A stretch of 64,000 nt of DNA, taken from assembly GCA_032191485.1 (NCBI GenBank), contig JAVDOI010000042.1:568001-632000 (forward strand), written 5' to 3'. The DNA is from Leptoclinus maculatus (taxonomy: Eukaryota > Chordata > Actinopteri > Perciformes > Stichaeidae). Positions 24,251 through 34,279 of this stretch are shown in pieces (position 1 is the stretch's first letter; each line of letters starts with the position of its first letter). Under the pieces are notes generated by a model. The model searched no databases and was not told the origin of the DNA. It was given only the letters and a program-made list of their open reading frames with translations. The position numbers were made by a program, and so were the translations under genes.

Positions 24251-25052
24251 TGTGAAGGATTTCAGTATTAAGCAAAATAATAAGAATGTTACCATGGGTT
24301 AAAGAGTTGCAATATATTTATCTATGAGATGTATTATGTTTACAGGAGGTTTACAAATAGAGGATATTATATATTACAGTATATTGACACATTGAATGTA
24401 TTAAGCCATATGTATAAGCCATAAAAGTATTGAACACTGAAGTATTAAACACTGTAAGAAAGGAAGTATTGAGGGTCAGATTTAGGGACATGTAGTGAGA
24501 AGCGTAAGAGACAGGAAGACTGAGGTCATAAAGGCAGCAGGAATGCGGAGAGGACAATGCAGAGATGAGCTTCAAAGGACGTCTCCAGCTGTGAAGGCTA
24601 CAGAAGGAGAGAGAGGAATCGAATAAACAGCCAAATGGTTGTAAATAAAAGCAAGGCATCGATTGGTTCAAGACAGTGGCCAAGATGATCAAATGTTTGA
24701 GTAACACCGATTGGCTCACCTGCAGTTTTTATGACGATTTGACCCCCCTGTCTTTTCTGCAGTATAAAAGCTTTGTTTGAGGGAACAGAGGTCAGACCCA
24801 CAGACCTACATGATCCCTCCACAGAACATCCTTTGATGTGAGACCTGAGAGGGTGAGAGTGTGTGGTCTCTGTTCTCGAGAGCATTTTACTATCGATAGT
24901 TAATTCAGATTGCATTTGATATTAAATACAAGTTTTACTTTTGAAACCTGAATTCAGCAACTTATTTGGTGCACATGCGCAGTAAGTCGTAAACAAATAA
25001 CTGGACCAGCGCTGCGGCCTTGCAGCTCCATCGAGATATTCTGGCCTTAACA
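24251..25052 (+). repeat. 5' LTR of the endogenous retrovirus
   Basis: Starts TGTGAAGG and ends CCTTAACA. A TATA box, TATAAAA, lies at 24,763-24,769 about 10 bp after a CTGCAG, so U3 should be roughly the first 540 bp. AATAAA hexamers at ~24,622 and ~24,643 lie upstream of the TATA box and are probably not the retroviral polyadenylation signal. Confidence 0.92.
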
Positions 25053-26750
25053 ATTTGGAGACCACGAAGGGACAAAGGGATTTGAATATTTCGACTCTGA
25101 GAAGGCTGAAATGACGTGAAATCGGTAGACACTTTCGGAGTGATCACGACTAAAAGGTGAGCAGAGCCGTTTTAATAAAAATCTGTTAGGTAGTATAGGA
25201 AATCTTAGGAGGAAGTGTCTACATGATTGACGTTTCTGAAAGCTGGACAGAGGAGGAGACCGCAGCTAACTGGTAACTGTATTGATTTGAAATTTAAAGT
25301 GGTTGTAACGCTGTGTGAATCGCATCTGCAAGCTGAATTAGGAACATATGTGTGCTCAGTTGCAAACTGAGTTACGAATATTTATTTACTGCTATTTATT
25401 TACTGCGCTGGTTTGTCTCATTTTAAGCAAGAAGGGCAGCGTTCACGGCGCGTTAAACTGTGTGGTATTCTTTCAAATCCGACTGGGTCGGTTCGTTCAG
25501 GGAACGAAGTGCTTGGTGACTCGAGCTGACCAGTAGAATGTCCTGAGCTCTGAGAAACCACACTTTAAAAGTTAAGATCATTTTTCTTTAAAGCCAACCG
25601 GGTTTGGTACGTTCAAGGGGGACGTCTCGTGTTTTGTAACGGATGAATGTTGAAGAGTTGTGTTGTAAGAAAGAGTATCGTACGGTGTGAATTAATTGTT
25701 TGAAGCCGGGAGCTAAAGGCCTGTTCTGGTGCTACCTTAGATCGTGAAGAGGAGACTATTGATTATAATATCCGGTATGGTGGTGAGAAGCCACGGCCAG
25801 GACTAGTTTGAGAAGGTGTGTGAATGTGGCATATTGTAAGAGTTGAGACTACGGTGCTTTGTGTGTGCTGAGGATACGTTTTGACCGTGTAGCTCAAGCT
25901 AATAACAATAGCCGCTAATAGCATTAGCTTCTTTGTTCGTTTTCGCGCCAGTTTTTTGAGGAAAACACCATAGAAGAAGAAGAAGATAACTTCGCCATCT
26001 AGCGGTTGGAGGTGTAATTGCATGATAATTACAGTAAACTCCACTACCCAGAAAACCTAGAGGTGAAATAATTATAGAACTACAGAACGTTTCACCACCT
26101 ATTATTTGAAGGAGTAATTACTTTAGGACTACCAAATACTTAGTCATCTAGTAGATTGATAGATAAATTACAATAAGGTGAGTTTTTGGTGATAAACTTG
26201 TGATATCATTGTTTTGGACTCTATATTTTAATTTGCATTTACTTAGATTGTTGCTCTTAGTTTTGATTCAGTATTTTAATAGCCATTGATAATATTAATT
26301 GTAACTTAAATTATTCATTTTGGTTCCAATTCAACAGTTCAACTTTAGTTTAGTAAACTTAGTTTAATCCAATATTTTAACCTCCAGTTTTAATTCAATT
26401 GGTATCCTACAGTTGTTTATTTTGATTCAATATTTTAACTGGCATAGTTGATTTTGATCCGACATTTGTAATTTTTTATTTTAATTTTAGTTCACAATTT
26501 TCATTAATTTTGATTTAACATTTAGACTTTCAATTGTTTGGTGCTGACCAATAAGATACCCAAAGACGTTAACTAACATGTTTTAAGTTTTATTTTCACA
26601 GGTGATGAACACAGAGGCAGCTGCTGACAGGAGAAAGCAGTCTCCTATTGTATTACCAGGTAGCTGGCTGTGGATGAGGTCCATAGGTGTAAGTGTTGCT
26701 GGCCAACAAGTTGGATTGGACCATGAGAGATCCATTTTAGAGAAGTTTAC
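25053..26750 (+). other. Retroviral leader without gag or pol
   Basis: Beyond the primer binding site I see no long frame or retroviral protein motif. Splice-like signals are present: donors AAAAG|GTGAGC at 25,157 and AAG|GTGAGT at 26,178, and an acceptor TATTTTCACAG ending at 26,601, just upstream of the env remnant. That is where an env subgenomic acceptor would be expected. The stretch 26,210-26,530 is a T-rich quasi-repeat of TTTTAATTC/GATTCAATATTTTA words. Confidence 0.45.
25056..25073 (+). promoter_or_regulatory. Primer binding site, probably tRNA-Arg
   Basis: Three bases after the LTR comes TGGAGACCACGAAGGGAC. Its complement, GTCCCTTCGTGGTCTCCA, is what I recall for the 3' end of a vertebrate tRNA-Arg (UCG-type) with CCA, apart from the discriminator position. 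The position and the TGG start are as expected for minus-strand priming. Confidence 0.6.
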
Positions 26751-26753
26751 ATA

Positions 26754-27514
26754 GATGACATAGGGGTACCAAGGGGGGTGCCTAATGAATTTAAAGCTAG
26801 AAATCAAGTAGGAGCCGGTTTCGAATCAGCATTTTTTTTGATGGTCGACAATCAATAAAGATGTGGATTGGATTAATTACATTTACTGTAACCAGCAGCA
26901 TTTTGTAAACGTCACTCGTGATGCCATAGTGGGACTTCATGAGCCGGTAGATAAGACTAGTTTAATGGCCTTGCAGAACAGAATGGCATTAAATATGATT
27001 TTAGCAGAGTGTGCAAAATGTTTGGATTTGCTTGTAGTACTTTCATTCTGAACAACACAGTTCCTGATCATCTACACTGGGATCCTGGAAGACCCGATTG
27101 AGTCCAGATGGACTTCTGAAAACATCCGGTGAGATATTGAAATTTTGAAAAATTGACTGTATATTGTTTTGTCAGTTTGTTTTGGGATTTTTTGTTTTAT
27201 AGGGTAAAATTGGGATTTAAAGATACATTGAATTAAGTATAATTTTTGTTAAGTGAGCAGACAAAGCTTCTCAGAAATTGTTCTTTCTATTCCTCATTGT
27301 ACAGGATGAAACCTGAAGCATGTCCTCTACCATATGCGCCTACCACCTGGACCAACCAGCATCACGACAAGAGCCGCTCACATCAGCTACAGTCCTTGTC
27401 CTCTGTTGGTGCCGTTGTATTCGTAGACTTTTACAGGGGTTAATTGATACTGTGCTTAGTGAGACAAAGATGCAGGGAAATTGGTTAGGTATAGATGATG
27501 AGGATGAATTTTAA
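26754..27514 (+). pseudogene. Degraded env transmembrane-subunit remnant
   Basis: Pieces in different frames resemble the transmembrane subunit of fish endogenous retroviral envelopes. 26,754-26,858 resembles the region after the fusion peptide and ends in a stop. 26,863-27,051 contains a helical-repeat part with an LQNR motif that in related proteins marks the end of the N-terminal heptad region. About 27,320-27,514 is a Cys/Arg-rich then acidic tail resembling an envelope cytoplasmic end. The frames do not join, the cysteine cluster expected after the LQNR motif is broken, and the surface subunit is absent. It is non-functional as it stands. The assignment rests on motif memory and needs a protein search. 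Confidence 0.6.
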
Positions 27515-27565
27515 CGACTGATGATTACTGTTAGTTGAGGAAACTCACCCTTAGACCATAAAGGT

Positions 27566-27587
27566 AACACACTCTGAAGAGTGTGTT
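27566..27587. repeat. Perfect 10-bp-stem hairpin before the polypurine tract
   Basis: AACACACTCT, GA, AGAGTGTGTT: ten paired bases around a 2-nt centre, ending right where the purine tract begins. Confidence 0.85.
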
Positions 27588-27597
27588 AGGGGGGATT
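27588..27597 (+). promoter_or_regulatory. Polypurine tract of the retrovirus
   Basis: AGGGGGGATT directly abuts the TGTGAAGG start of the 3' LTR, the expected place for plus-strand priming. Confidence 0.75.
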
Positions 27598-28399
27598 TGT
27601 GAAGGATTTCAGTATTAAGCAAAATAATAAGAATGTTACCATGGGTTAAAGAGTTGCAATATATTTATCTATGAGATGTATTATGTTTACAGGAGGTTTA
27701 CAAATAGAGGATATTATATATTACAGTATATTGACACATTGAATGTATTAAGCCATATGTATAAGCCATAAAAGTATTGAACACTGAAGTATTAAACACT
27801 GTAAGAAAGGAAGTATTGAGGGTCAGATTTAGGGACATGTAGTGAGAAGCGTAAGAGACAGGAAGACTGAGGTCATAAAGGCAGCAGGAATGCGGAGAGG
27901 ACAATGCAGAGATGAGCTTCAAAGGACGTCTCCAGCTGTGAAGGCTACAGAAGGAGAGAGAGGAATCGAATAAACAGCCAAATGGTTGTAAATAAAAGCA
28001 AGGCATCGATTGGTTCAAGACAGTGGCCAAGATGATCAAATGTTTGAGTAACACCGATTGGCTCACCTGCAGTTTTTATGACGATTTGACCCCCCTGTCT
28101 TTTCTGCAGTATAAAAGCTTTGTTTGAGGGAACAGAGGTCAGACCCACAGACCTACATGATCCCTCCACAGAACATCCTTTGATGTGAGACCTGAGAGGG
28201 TGAGAGTGTGTGGTCTCTGTTCTCGAGAGCATTTTACTATCGATAGTTAATTCAGATTGCATTTGATATTAAATACAAGTTTTACTTTTGAAACCTGAAT
28301 TCAGCAACTTATTTGGTGCACATGCGCAGTAAGTCGTAAACAAATAACTGGACCAGCGCTGCGGCCTTGCAGCTCCATCGAGATATTCTGGCCTTAACA
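27598..28399 (+). repeat. 3' LTR of the endogenous retrovirus
   Basis: Same length as the 5' LTR and no mismatch seen on line-by-line reading (constant offset 3,347). TATA box at 28,110-28,116. Confidence 0.92.
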
Positions 28400-28403
28400 G
28401 TGG

Positions 28404-28460
28404 CGACCAATAAACAGCAACTGGAAACATCTTTTTTTTAGTATTAGTATTAGTAGGTTT
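28404..28460. other. Short spacer between the two LTR-family insertions
   Basis: Contains a T run and three GTATTA/AGTATTAGT units. Nothing else recognised. Confidence 0.4.
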
Positions 28461-29052
28461 TGTGAAGGATTTTAGTATTATAATTAGTTTAGTATCATTA
28501 TTAGCACCTCTTGTGGTGAATAGAAGTGTCACAATAATAAGAATGTTACCATGGGTTAAAGAGTTGCAATATATTTATCTATGAAATGTAATTTATGTTT
28601 ACAGGAGGTTTACAGATAGAGGATATTATATGTTACAGTATATTGACACATTGAATGTATTAAGCCATAAAAGTATTGAACACTGAAGTATTAAACACTG
28701 TAGAGAATAGGTATTAAAGGGACAGATTCAGGACAATGCAGCAGGCCAAGCCAGGTCATAAAGCCATGAGGCTGCTTTTAGGGATGTGCCAGAAACCATC
28801 GATTAGAGGAGGAACCAAGATGACCAATAAGCCAAACACTGATTGGCTCAGACATTAGCCAAGATGATCAATGTATAAGTAAAACACCGATTGGCTCACC
28901 TGCAGTTTTTATGACCATCTGACCCCCCTGTGTCTTTTCTGCAGAATAAAAGCTTTGTTTGAGGGAACAGAGACCAGACCCCACATGATCGCTTGTGAGA
29001 GTGAAAGTGTGTGATCTCTGTTCTCCAGAGAATTTACTATTGATAGTTAATT
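28461..29052 (+). repeat. Older, truncated LTR of the same retroviral family
   Basis: Starts TGTGAAGGAT like the neighbouring LTRs and follows them throughout with many substitutions and indels, including a ~50-bp extra segment at about 28,470-28,530. The homology stops at ...GATAGTTAATT (29,052), where the intact LTRs continue CAGATTGC. The first macrosatellite module begins there, so the last ~145 bp of this LTR are missing. Confidence 0.85.
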
Positions 29053-29751
29053 AGGGCCCGAGCAACCGACAACGTCGGGCCGGCGAGGCCCTATTGAAAT
29101 TGTAAGGATTATTATTAGGGCCCGAGCAACCGACAACGTCGGGCCGGCGAGGCCCTATTGTAATTGTAAGGGGTATTATTATTTTTGTGGGGATGGAGCT
29201 TGTAGGGGCACTTGCCATGCATGAAAACTCACCAATTTTGCACACCTGTCAGATCTGGTGTAGAAACTCTGAGGCGAAAAATTCCATATTTGTTGTTTTT
29301 ATTTGTGTAAAAAATGGCTCTCTAGCGCCCCCTACAAAACAGTCCGGCCACGCCCCTCGGCCAGTATGTCCGATTTACTTGAAATTCAACACACATGTCC
29401 AAATCCGCTAGATCTAAAAAAAAGCCTCTCAGACCCCTAAGCTCCGCCTACTTAGATTTTCCGCCATTTTGAATTTAGTGAAAAACACATTCTTGCGAAC
29501 TCCTCCTACACGCTAAGTCCGATTATTACAGAATTTTCTGTGCATCATTAAACGACCTATGTCATCTAAAATTATCAAAAACGTTTTGATATCTCTCAGC
29601 GTTTACAAGATATGGACCAATAAACTTCTTAGGGGCGTGGCATAATATCAATACACATAACTTCTCAACCATTTGTCCTAAAATCCCAACATTTTCTGTA
29701 TATGTGCACATCGCATCCTGTAACATACCCTAGGAATTATTTTGCATTCGA

Positions 29752-29765
29752 CCACTAGGGGGCGC
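29752..29765 (+). promoter_or_regulatory. Representative + strand CTCF-like site
   Basis: CCACTAGGGGGCGC followed by TA matches every position of the vertebrate CTCF core CCASYAGRKGGCRS. Full matches recur at the same place in units 2, 4, 5, 8, 9 and 10; unit 12 has one mismatch, and units 3, 6, 7 and 11 have two. Sequence match only; binding not shown. Confidence 0.6.
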
Positions 29766-31484
29766 TACAGTAAACCCGCAAAGTTGTGCTTTTTGTCACT
29801 TTTTGCATTTTTCAGCCTTCTTACTTCAACGAACGCCTCCTACAGATTTTATGCGATCAACTTACAATTTGGTCAGGATGCTCTTAAGACCTTTGTGATT
29901 AAACATTATCAAAATCGTGAGCTTTCATCGAAGAACCTTGACGTGGCGTGCCGACCATTTTGCCTCATTGGTTTTGAAAAAGGAAGTTGTTATAACTTCA
30001 AGGTAAATGTACTTTGGATTATCCAATCCTCACAAAACTTCTCATGCATGATGCTACTTCAAGCCTTAACATAGTTCAGTTGAAATCAATTCAATAACTC
30101 ATAGCGCCGCCTACTGGCTAAAGGAAATGTCATATTTTATACTTGTATTTACTCCTCTTAGCCAGATGACCTTATGAGTCTACAATTTGGTAAGGATAGC
30201 TTCAAGACATTGATGATGCATCATCTTGAATATTGTGAGCTTTCGTTGAACGCTGTTGCCGTGGCGACGCGTCGTACGCCATGAAAAAGGAAACTGATGG
30301 TTTATTAGCTTAGGATGCTCAATAATTCATAAAACTTTGTACATCTGTCAAAGGCATTGAAAGGAATATTCTATATGACTTTTGGCTTTGGCCGTTTTAA
30401 ATTGCCTCTGTAGCGCCCCCTACAATATTTCAAAAGGAAGCTGATGGTTTAGTGGCTTAGGATGCTCATAAACTCATGAAACTTTGTACATCTGTCAAAG
30501 GCATTGGAAGGAATATTCTATATGAGTTTTGGCTTTTGTCGTTTTAAATTGCCTCTGTAGCGCCCCCTACAATATTTCAAAAGGAAGCTGATGGTTTAGT
30601 AGCTTAGGATGCTCATAAACTCATGAAACTTTGTACATCTGTCAAAGGCATTGAAAGGAATATTCTGTATGATTTTTGGCTTTGGCCGTTTTAAATTGCC
30701 TCTGTAGCGCCCCCTACAATATTTAAAAAGGAAGCTGATGGATTAGTGGCTTAGGATGCTCAAAAACTCATGAAACTTTGTAGATGTGTCAAAGGCATTG
30801 TGACAAATATTTTGTATGATTTCTGGCCTTGGCCGTTTTAAATTGCCTCTGTAGCGCCCCCTACAATATTTCAAAAGAGCAGCCCCAGCGCTACGTTTGA
30901 GCTACATGTATGAAACCTTGTAGTCACGTGTATCCTATGGCGACTTAAACATAAGTCTCTTGGTACCATGCTCTAAACCCTACCGGAAGTCCGCCACTTT
31001 GATTTATGTGTGAATTTTCCCTTGATTTTGGACAATTTATAGGCGCTACACTTTAACGAACTCCTCCTAGGGACTTTGTCTGATCCTCTTCACATTTTGT
31101 CAGTACAGTCTCAAGACCGATGTGATTAAAAATTATCAAAAGCTTTACGTTTAACGGCACGGCTTAGCCGTAGCGGGCGGCTACTTTGAGTGATTCCCCG
31201 TGAAAAAAGCTGATGTAACTCAGCTGTACTTGTTCCAAACGGTCCCAAACTTCACACGCTTGATAACACTCACTGCCCGAGGATGTCTACAAGCTAATTT
31301 TCACTAGTACTCACAGCGCCACCTGCCGGCGTAAGGAAATCTGCATTTTGTGACAAACACCATCCGATTAACGCTACTTTCACACAACATGGTTTACATT
31401 TGACACAGAGCTACATAATGCACGTGTTCCGTAGCACCAGGCAGCAGATATGGGAAGCACCGGACTGTTTGCAAAGCATCGTTT

Positions 31485-31644
31485 CCAGCATCAGGCGGTC
31501 CTCGCGGGATCAAAGACGTCTCGCTCGCGGACGCGCCGGCCGACGGTCGCGCGCGTTCTCGGACACGCAGGAGGGAGTCCCGCCGGCAACCCCGACGCGC
31601 GGAGGATGCGAGGGCCCGTTCATCGCTGCTCGCAGCTTTAATTA
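31485..31644. other. CpG-dense tail of unit 1 (present in units 1-12)
   Basis: About 160 bp, very rich in G+C and CpG (for example ACGCGCCGGCCGACGG and TCGCGCGCGTTCTCGG), in an otherwise AT-rich array. It recurs almost unchanged at the end of every main-subfamily unit and ends in a GCTG-CTCG-CAGC hairpin and TTTAATTA. CpGs are well retained, which suggests recent homogenisation or lack of germline methylation. Confidence 0.8.
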
Positions 31645-34279
31645 GGGCCCGAGCGGCCGACAACGTCGGGCCTGCGAAGGCCCTATTGTAATTGAAAGGG
31701 TTATTAGGGCCCGAGCGGCCGACAACGTCGGGCCTGCGAAGGCCCTATTGTAATTGTAAGGGTTATTAGGGCCCGAGCGGCCGACAACGTCGGGCCTGCG
31801 AAGGCCCTATTGTAATTGTAAGGTTTCTTATTATTATTATTTATATTTTTCTGGGGATGGAGCTTGTAGGGGCACTTGCCATGCATGAAAACTCACCAAT
31901 TTTGCACAGTTGTCAGATCTGGTGTAGAAACTCTGAGGCGAAAAATTCCATATTTGTGTGTAAAAAGATGGCTCTCTAGCGCCCCCTACAAGTCGGCCCC
32001 GTCGGCCACTATGCCCGATTTACTTGAAATTCAACTGACATATCCAGTCAACTTAGATCTACAAAAAATCCTCTCAGACCCCTAAGCTCCGCCTACTTAG
32101 ATTTTCCGCCATCTTGAATTTTGTGAAAAACATATTCTTGCAAACTCCTCCTACATGCTGGGTCCGATTATTACAGAATTTTCTGTGAATCATTAATGGA
32201 CCTATGTCATCTAAAATTATCAAAAGCTTTTTGTTATCTCTTAGCGTTTACAAGATATGGACCAATAAACTTCTTAGGGGCGTGGCATAATATCAATACA
32301 CATAACTTCTCAACCATCTGTCCTAAAATCCCAAAATTGTGAGTATATGTGCACATCGCATCCTGTAACATACCCTAAAAATCTTTCTGCATTCAACCAC
32401 TAGGGGGCGCTACAGTAAACCCGCAAAGTTGTGCTTTTTGTCACTTTTTGCATTTTTCAGCCTTCGCACTTCAACGAACTCCTCCTACAGATTTTCTGCG
32501 ATCAACGTAAAATTTGGTCAGGATGCTCTTAAGACCTTTGTGATTCAAAATTATCAAAATCGTGAGTTTTCATCGAAGAACCTTGACGTGGCGTTGCGGC
32601 CATTTTGCCTCATTGTTTATGAAAAAGGAAGTTGTTATAACTCCAAGGTACATTATCCAATCCACACAAAACTTCTCATGCATGATGCTCCTTCAAGCCT
32701 GAACAGATTTCAGTTGAACAAAATGCAATAACTCATAGCGCCGCCTACTGGCTAAAGGAAATGTAAAACTTTCTACTTTTCTTTACTCCTCTTAGCCAGG
32801 TGACCTTATGAGTCTCAAATTTTGTAAGGATAGCCTCAAGACATTGATGAAAAATCGCCATGAAAAATGTTGAGTTTTCGTTGAACGCTGTTGCCGTGGC
32901 GACGCGTCGTACGCCATGAAAAAGGAAGCTGATGGTTTATTAGCTTAGGATGCTCAATAATTCATAAAACTTTGTACATCTGTCAAAGGCATTGAAAGGA
33001 ATATTCTATATGAGTTTTGGCTTTGGTCGTTTTAAATTGCCTCTGTAGCGCCCCCTACAATATTTCAAAAGGAAGCTGATGGTTTAGTGGCTTAGGATGC
33101 TCATAAACTCATGAAACTTTGTACATCTGTCAAAGGCATTGGAAGGAATATTCTATATGAGTTTTGGCTTTGGTCGTTTTAAATTGCCTCTGTAGCGCCC
33201 CCTACAATATTTCAAAAGGAAGCTGATGGTTTAGTAGCTTAGGATGCTCATAAACTCATGAAACTTTGTACATCTGTCAAAGGCATTGGAAGGAATATTC
33301 TATATGAGTTTTGGCTTTGGCCGTTTTAAATTGCCTCTGTAGCGCCCCCTACAATATTTAAAAAGGAAGCTGGTGGTTTAGTGGCTTAGGATGCTCAAAA
33401 ACTCATGAAACTTTGTAGATGTGTCAAAGGCATTGGAACAAATATTTTTTATGATTTTTGGCCTTGGCCGTTTTAAATTGCCTCTGTAGCGCCCCCTACA
33501 ATATTTCAAAAGAGCAGCCCCAGCGCTACGTTTGAGCTGCATGTATGAAACTTTGTAGTTACGTGTATTCTATGGAGACTTAAAAATAAGTCTCTTGGAA
33601 CCATGCTCTAAACCCTACCGGAAGTCCGCCACTTTGATTTATGTGTGAATTTTCCCTTCATTTTGGACAATTTACAGGCGCTACACTTTAACGAACTCCT
33701 CCTAGGGACTTTGTCTGATCCTCTTCAAATTTTGTCAGTACAGTCTCAAGACCGTTGTGATTAAAAATTATCAAAAGCTTTACGTTTAACGGCACGGCTT
33801 AGCCGTAGCGGGCGGCTACTTTAAGTGATTCCCCGTGAAAAAAGCTGATGTAACTCAGCTGGACTTGTTCCAAACGGTCCCAAACTTCACACGCTTGATA
33901 ACACTCACTGCCCGAGGATGTCTACAAGCTAATTTTCACTAGTACTCACAGCGCCACCTGCTGTCGAAAGGAAATCTGCATTTTGTGACAAACGCCATCC
34001 GATTTACTCGACTTTTACACAACGTGGTTTACGTTTGACAGAGAGCTACATAATGCACGTGTTCCGTAGCACCAGGCAGCTGATACGGGAAGCATCGGAC
34101 TGTTTGCAAAGCATCATCTCCAGCATCAGGCGGTCCACGCGGGATCAAAGACGTCTCGCTCGCAGACGCGCCGGCCGACGGTCACGCGCGTTCTCGGACA
34201 CGCAGGAGGGAGTCCCGCCGGCAACCCCGACGCGCGGAGGATGCGAGGGCCCGTTCATCGCTGCTCGCAGCTTTAATTA
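31645..34279 (+). repeat. Macrosatellite unit 2
   Basis: Three hairpin modules. The 5' part is mosaic: a GGGGATGGAGCTTGTAGG start shared with units 1, 6, 7 and 12, then a GTCGGCCCCGTCGG segment shared only with unit 10. Four VNTR copies. CTCF-like sites: + 32,397-32,410 (full match), - 32,738-32,751 and 33,951-33,964 (13 of 14). Confidence 0.92.

Larger units (their letters stand above)
24247..28403 (+). mobile_element. Endogenous retrovirus, gag-pol deleted, env remnant only
   Basis: Two 802-bp LTRs (24,251-25,052 and 27,598-28,399) start TG and end CA, and the provirus is flanked by the 4-bp duplication GTGG (24,247-24,250; 28,400-28,403). A primer binding site follows the 5' LTR and a purine tract precedes the 3' LTR. 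The 2,545-bp interior has no gag, protease, reverse transcriptase or integrase frame. It keeps degraded pieces of an env transmembrane subunit. It is therefore a non-autonomous relic that must have used another element's proteins. By eye I find no difference between the two LTRs, which points to a recent insertion despite the decayed interior. Confidence 0.9.
29053..31644 (+). repeat. Macrosatellite unit 1 (array-edge unit)
   Basis: Two hairpin modules of an edge variant (GAGCAACCGAC and GGCCGGCGAGG instead of GAGCGGCCGAC and GGCCTGCGAAGG). VNTR has four copies (~30,290-30,880). CTCF-like sites: + strand 29,752-29,765 (full 14-position match), - strand 30,104-30,117 and 31,316-31,329 (13 of 14 each). 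CpG-rich tail ~31,485-31,644. Confidence 0.92.

Noticed and set aside
24351..24915. Minus-strand frames of 122 and 105 codons, repeated at 27,698-28,262
   Set aside because: They are antisense to the LTR and occur in both LTR copies simply because those are identical.
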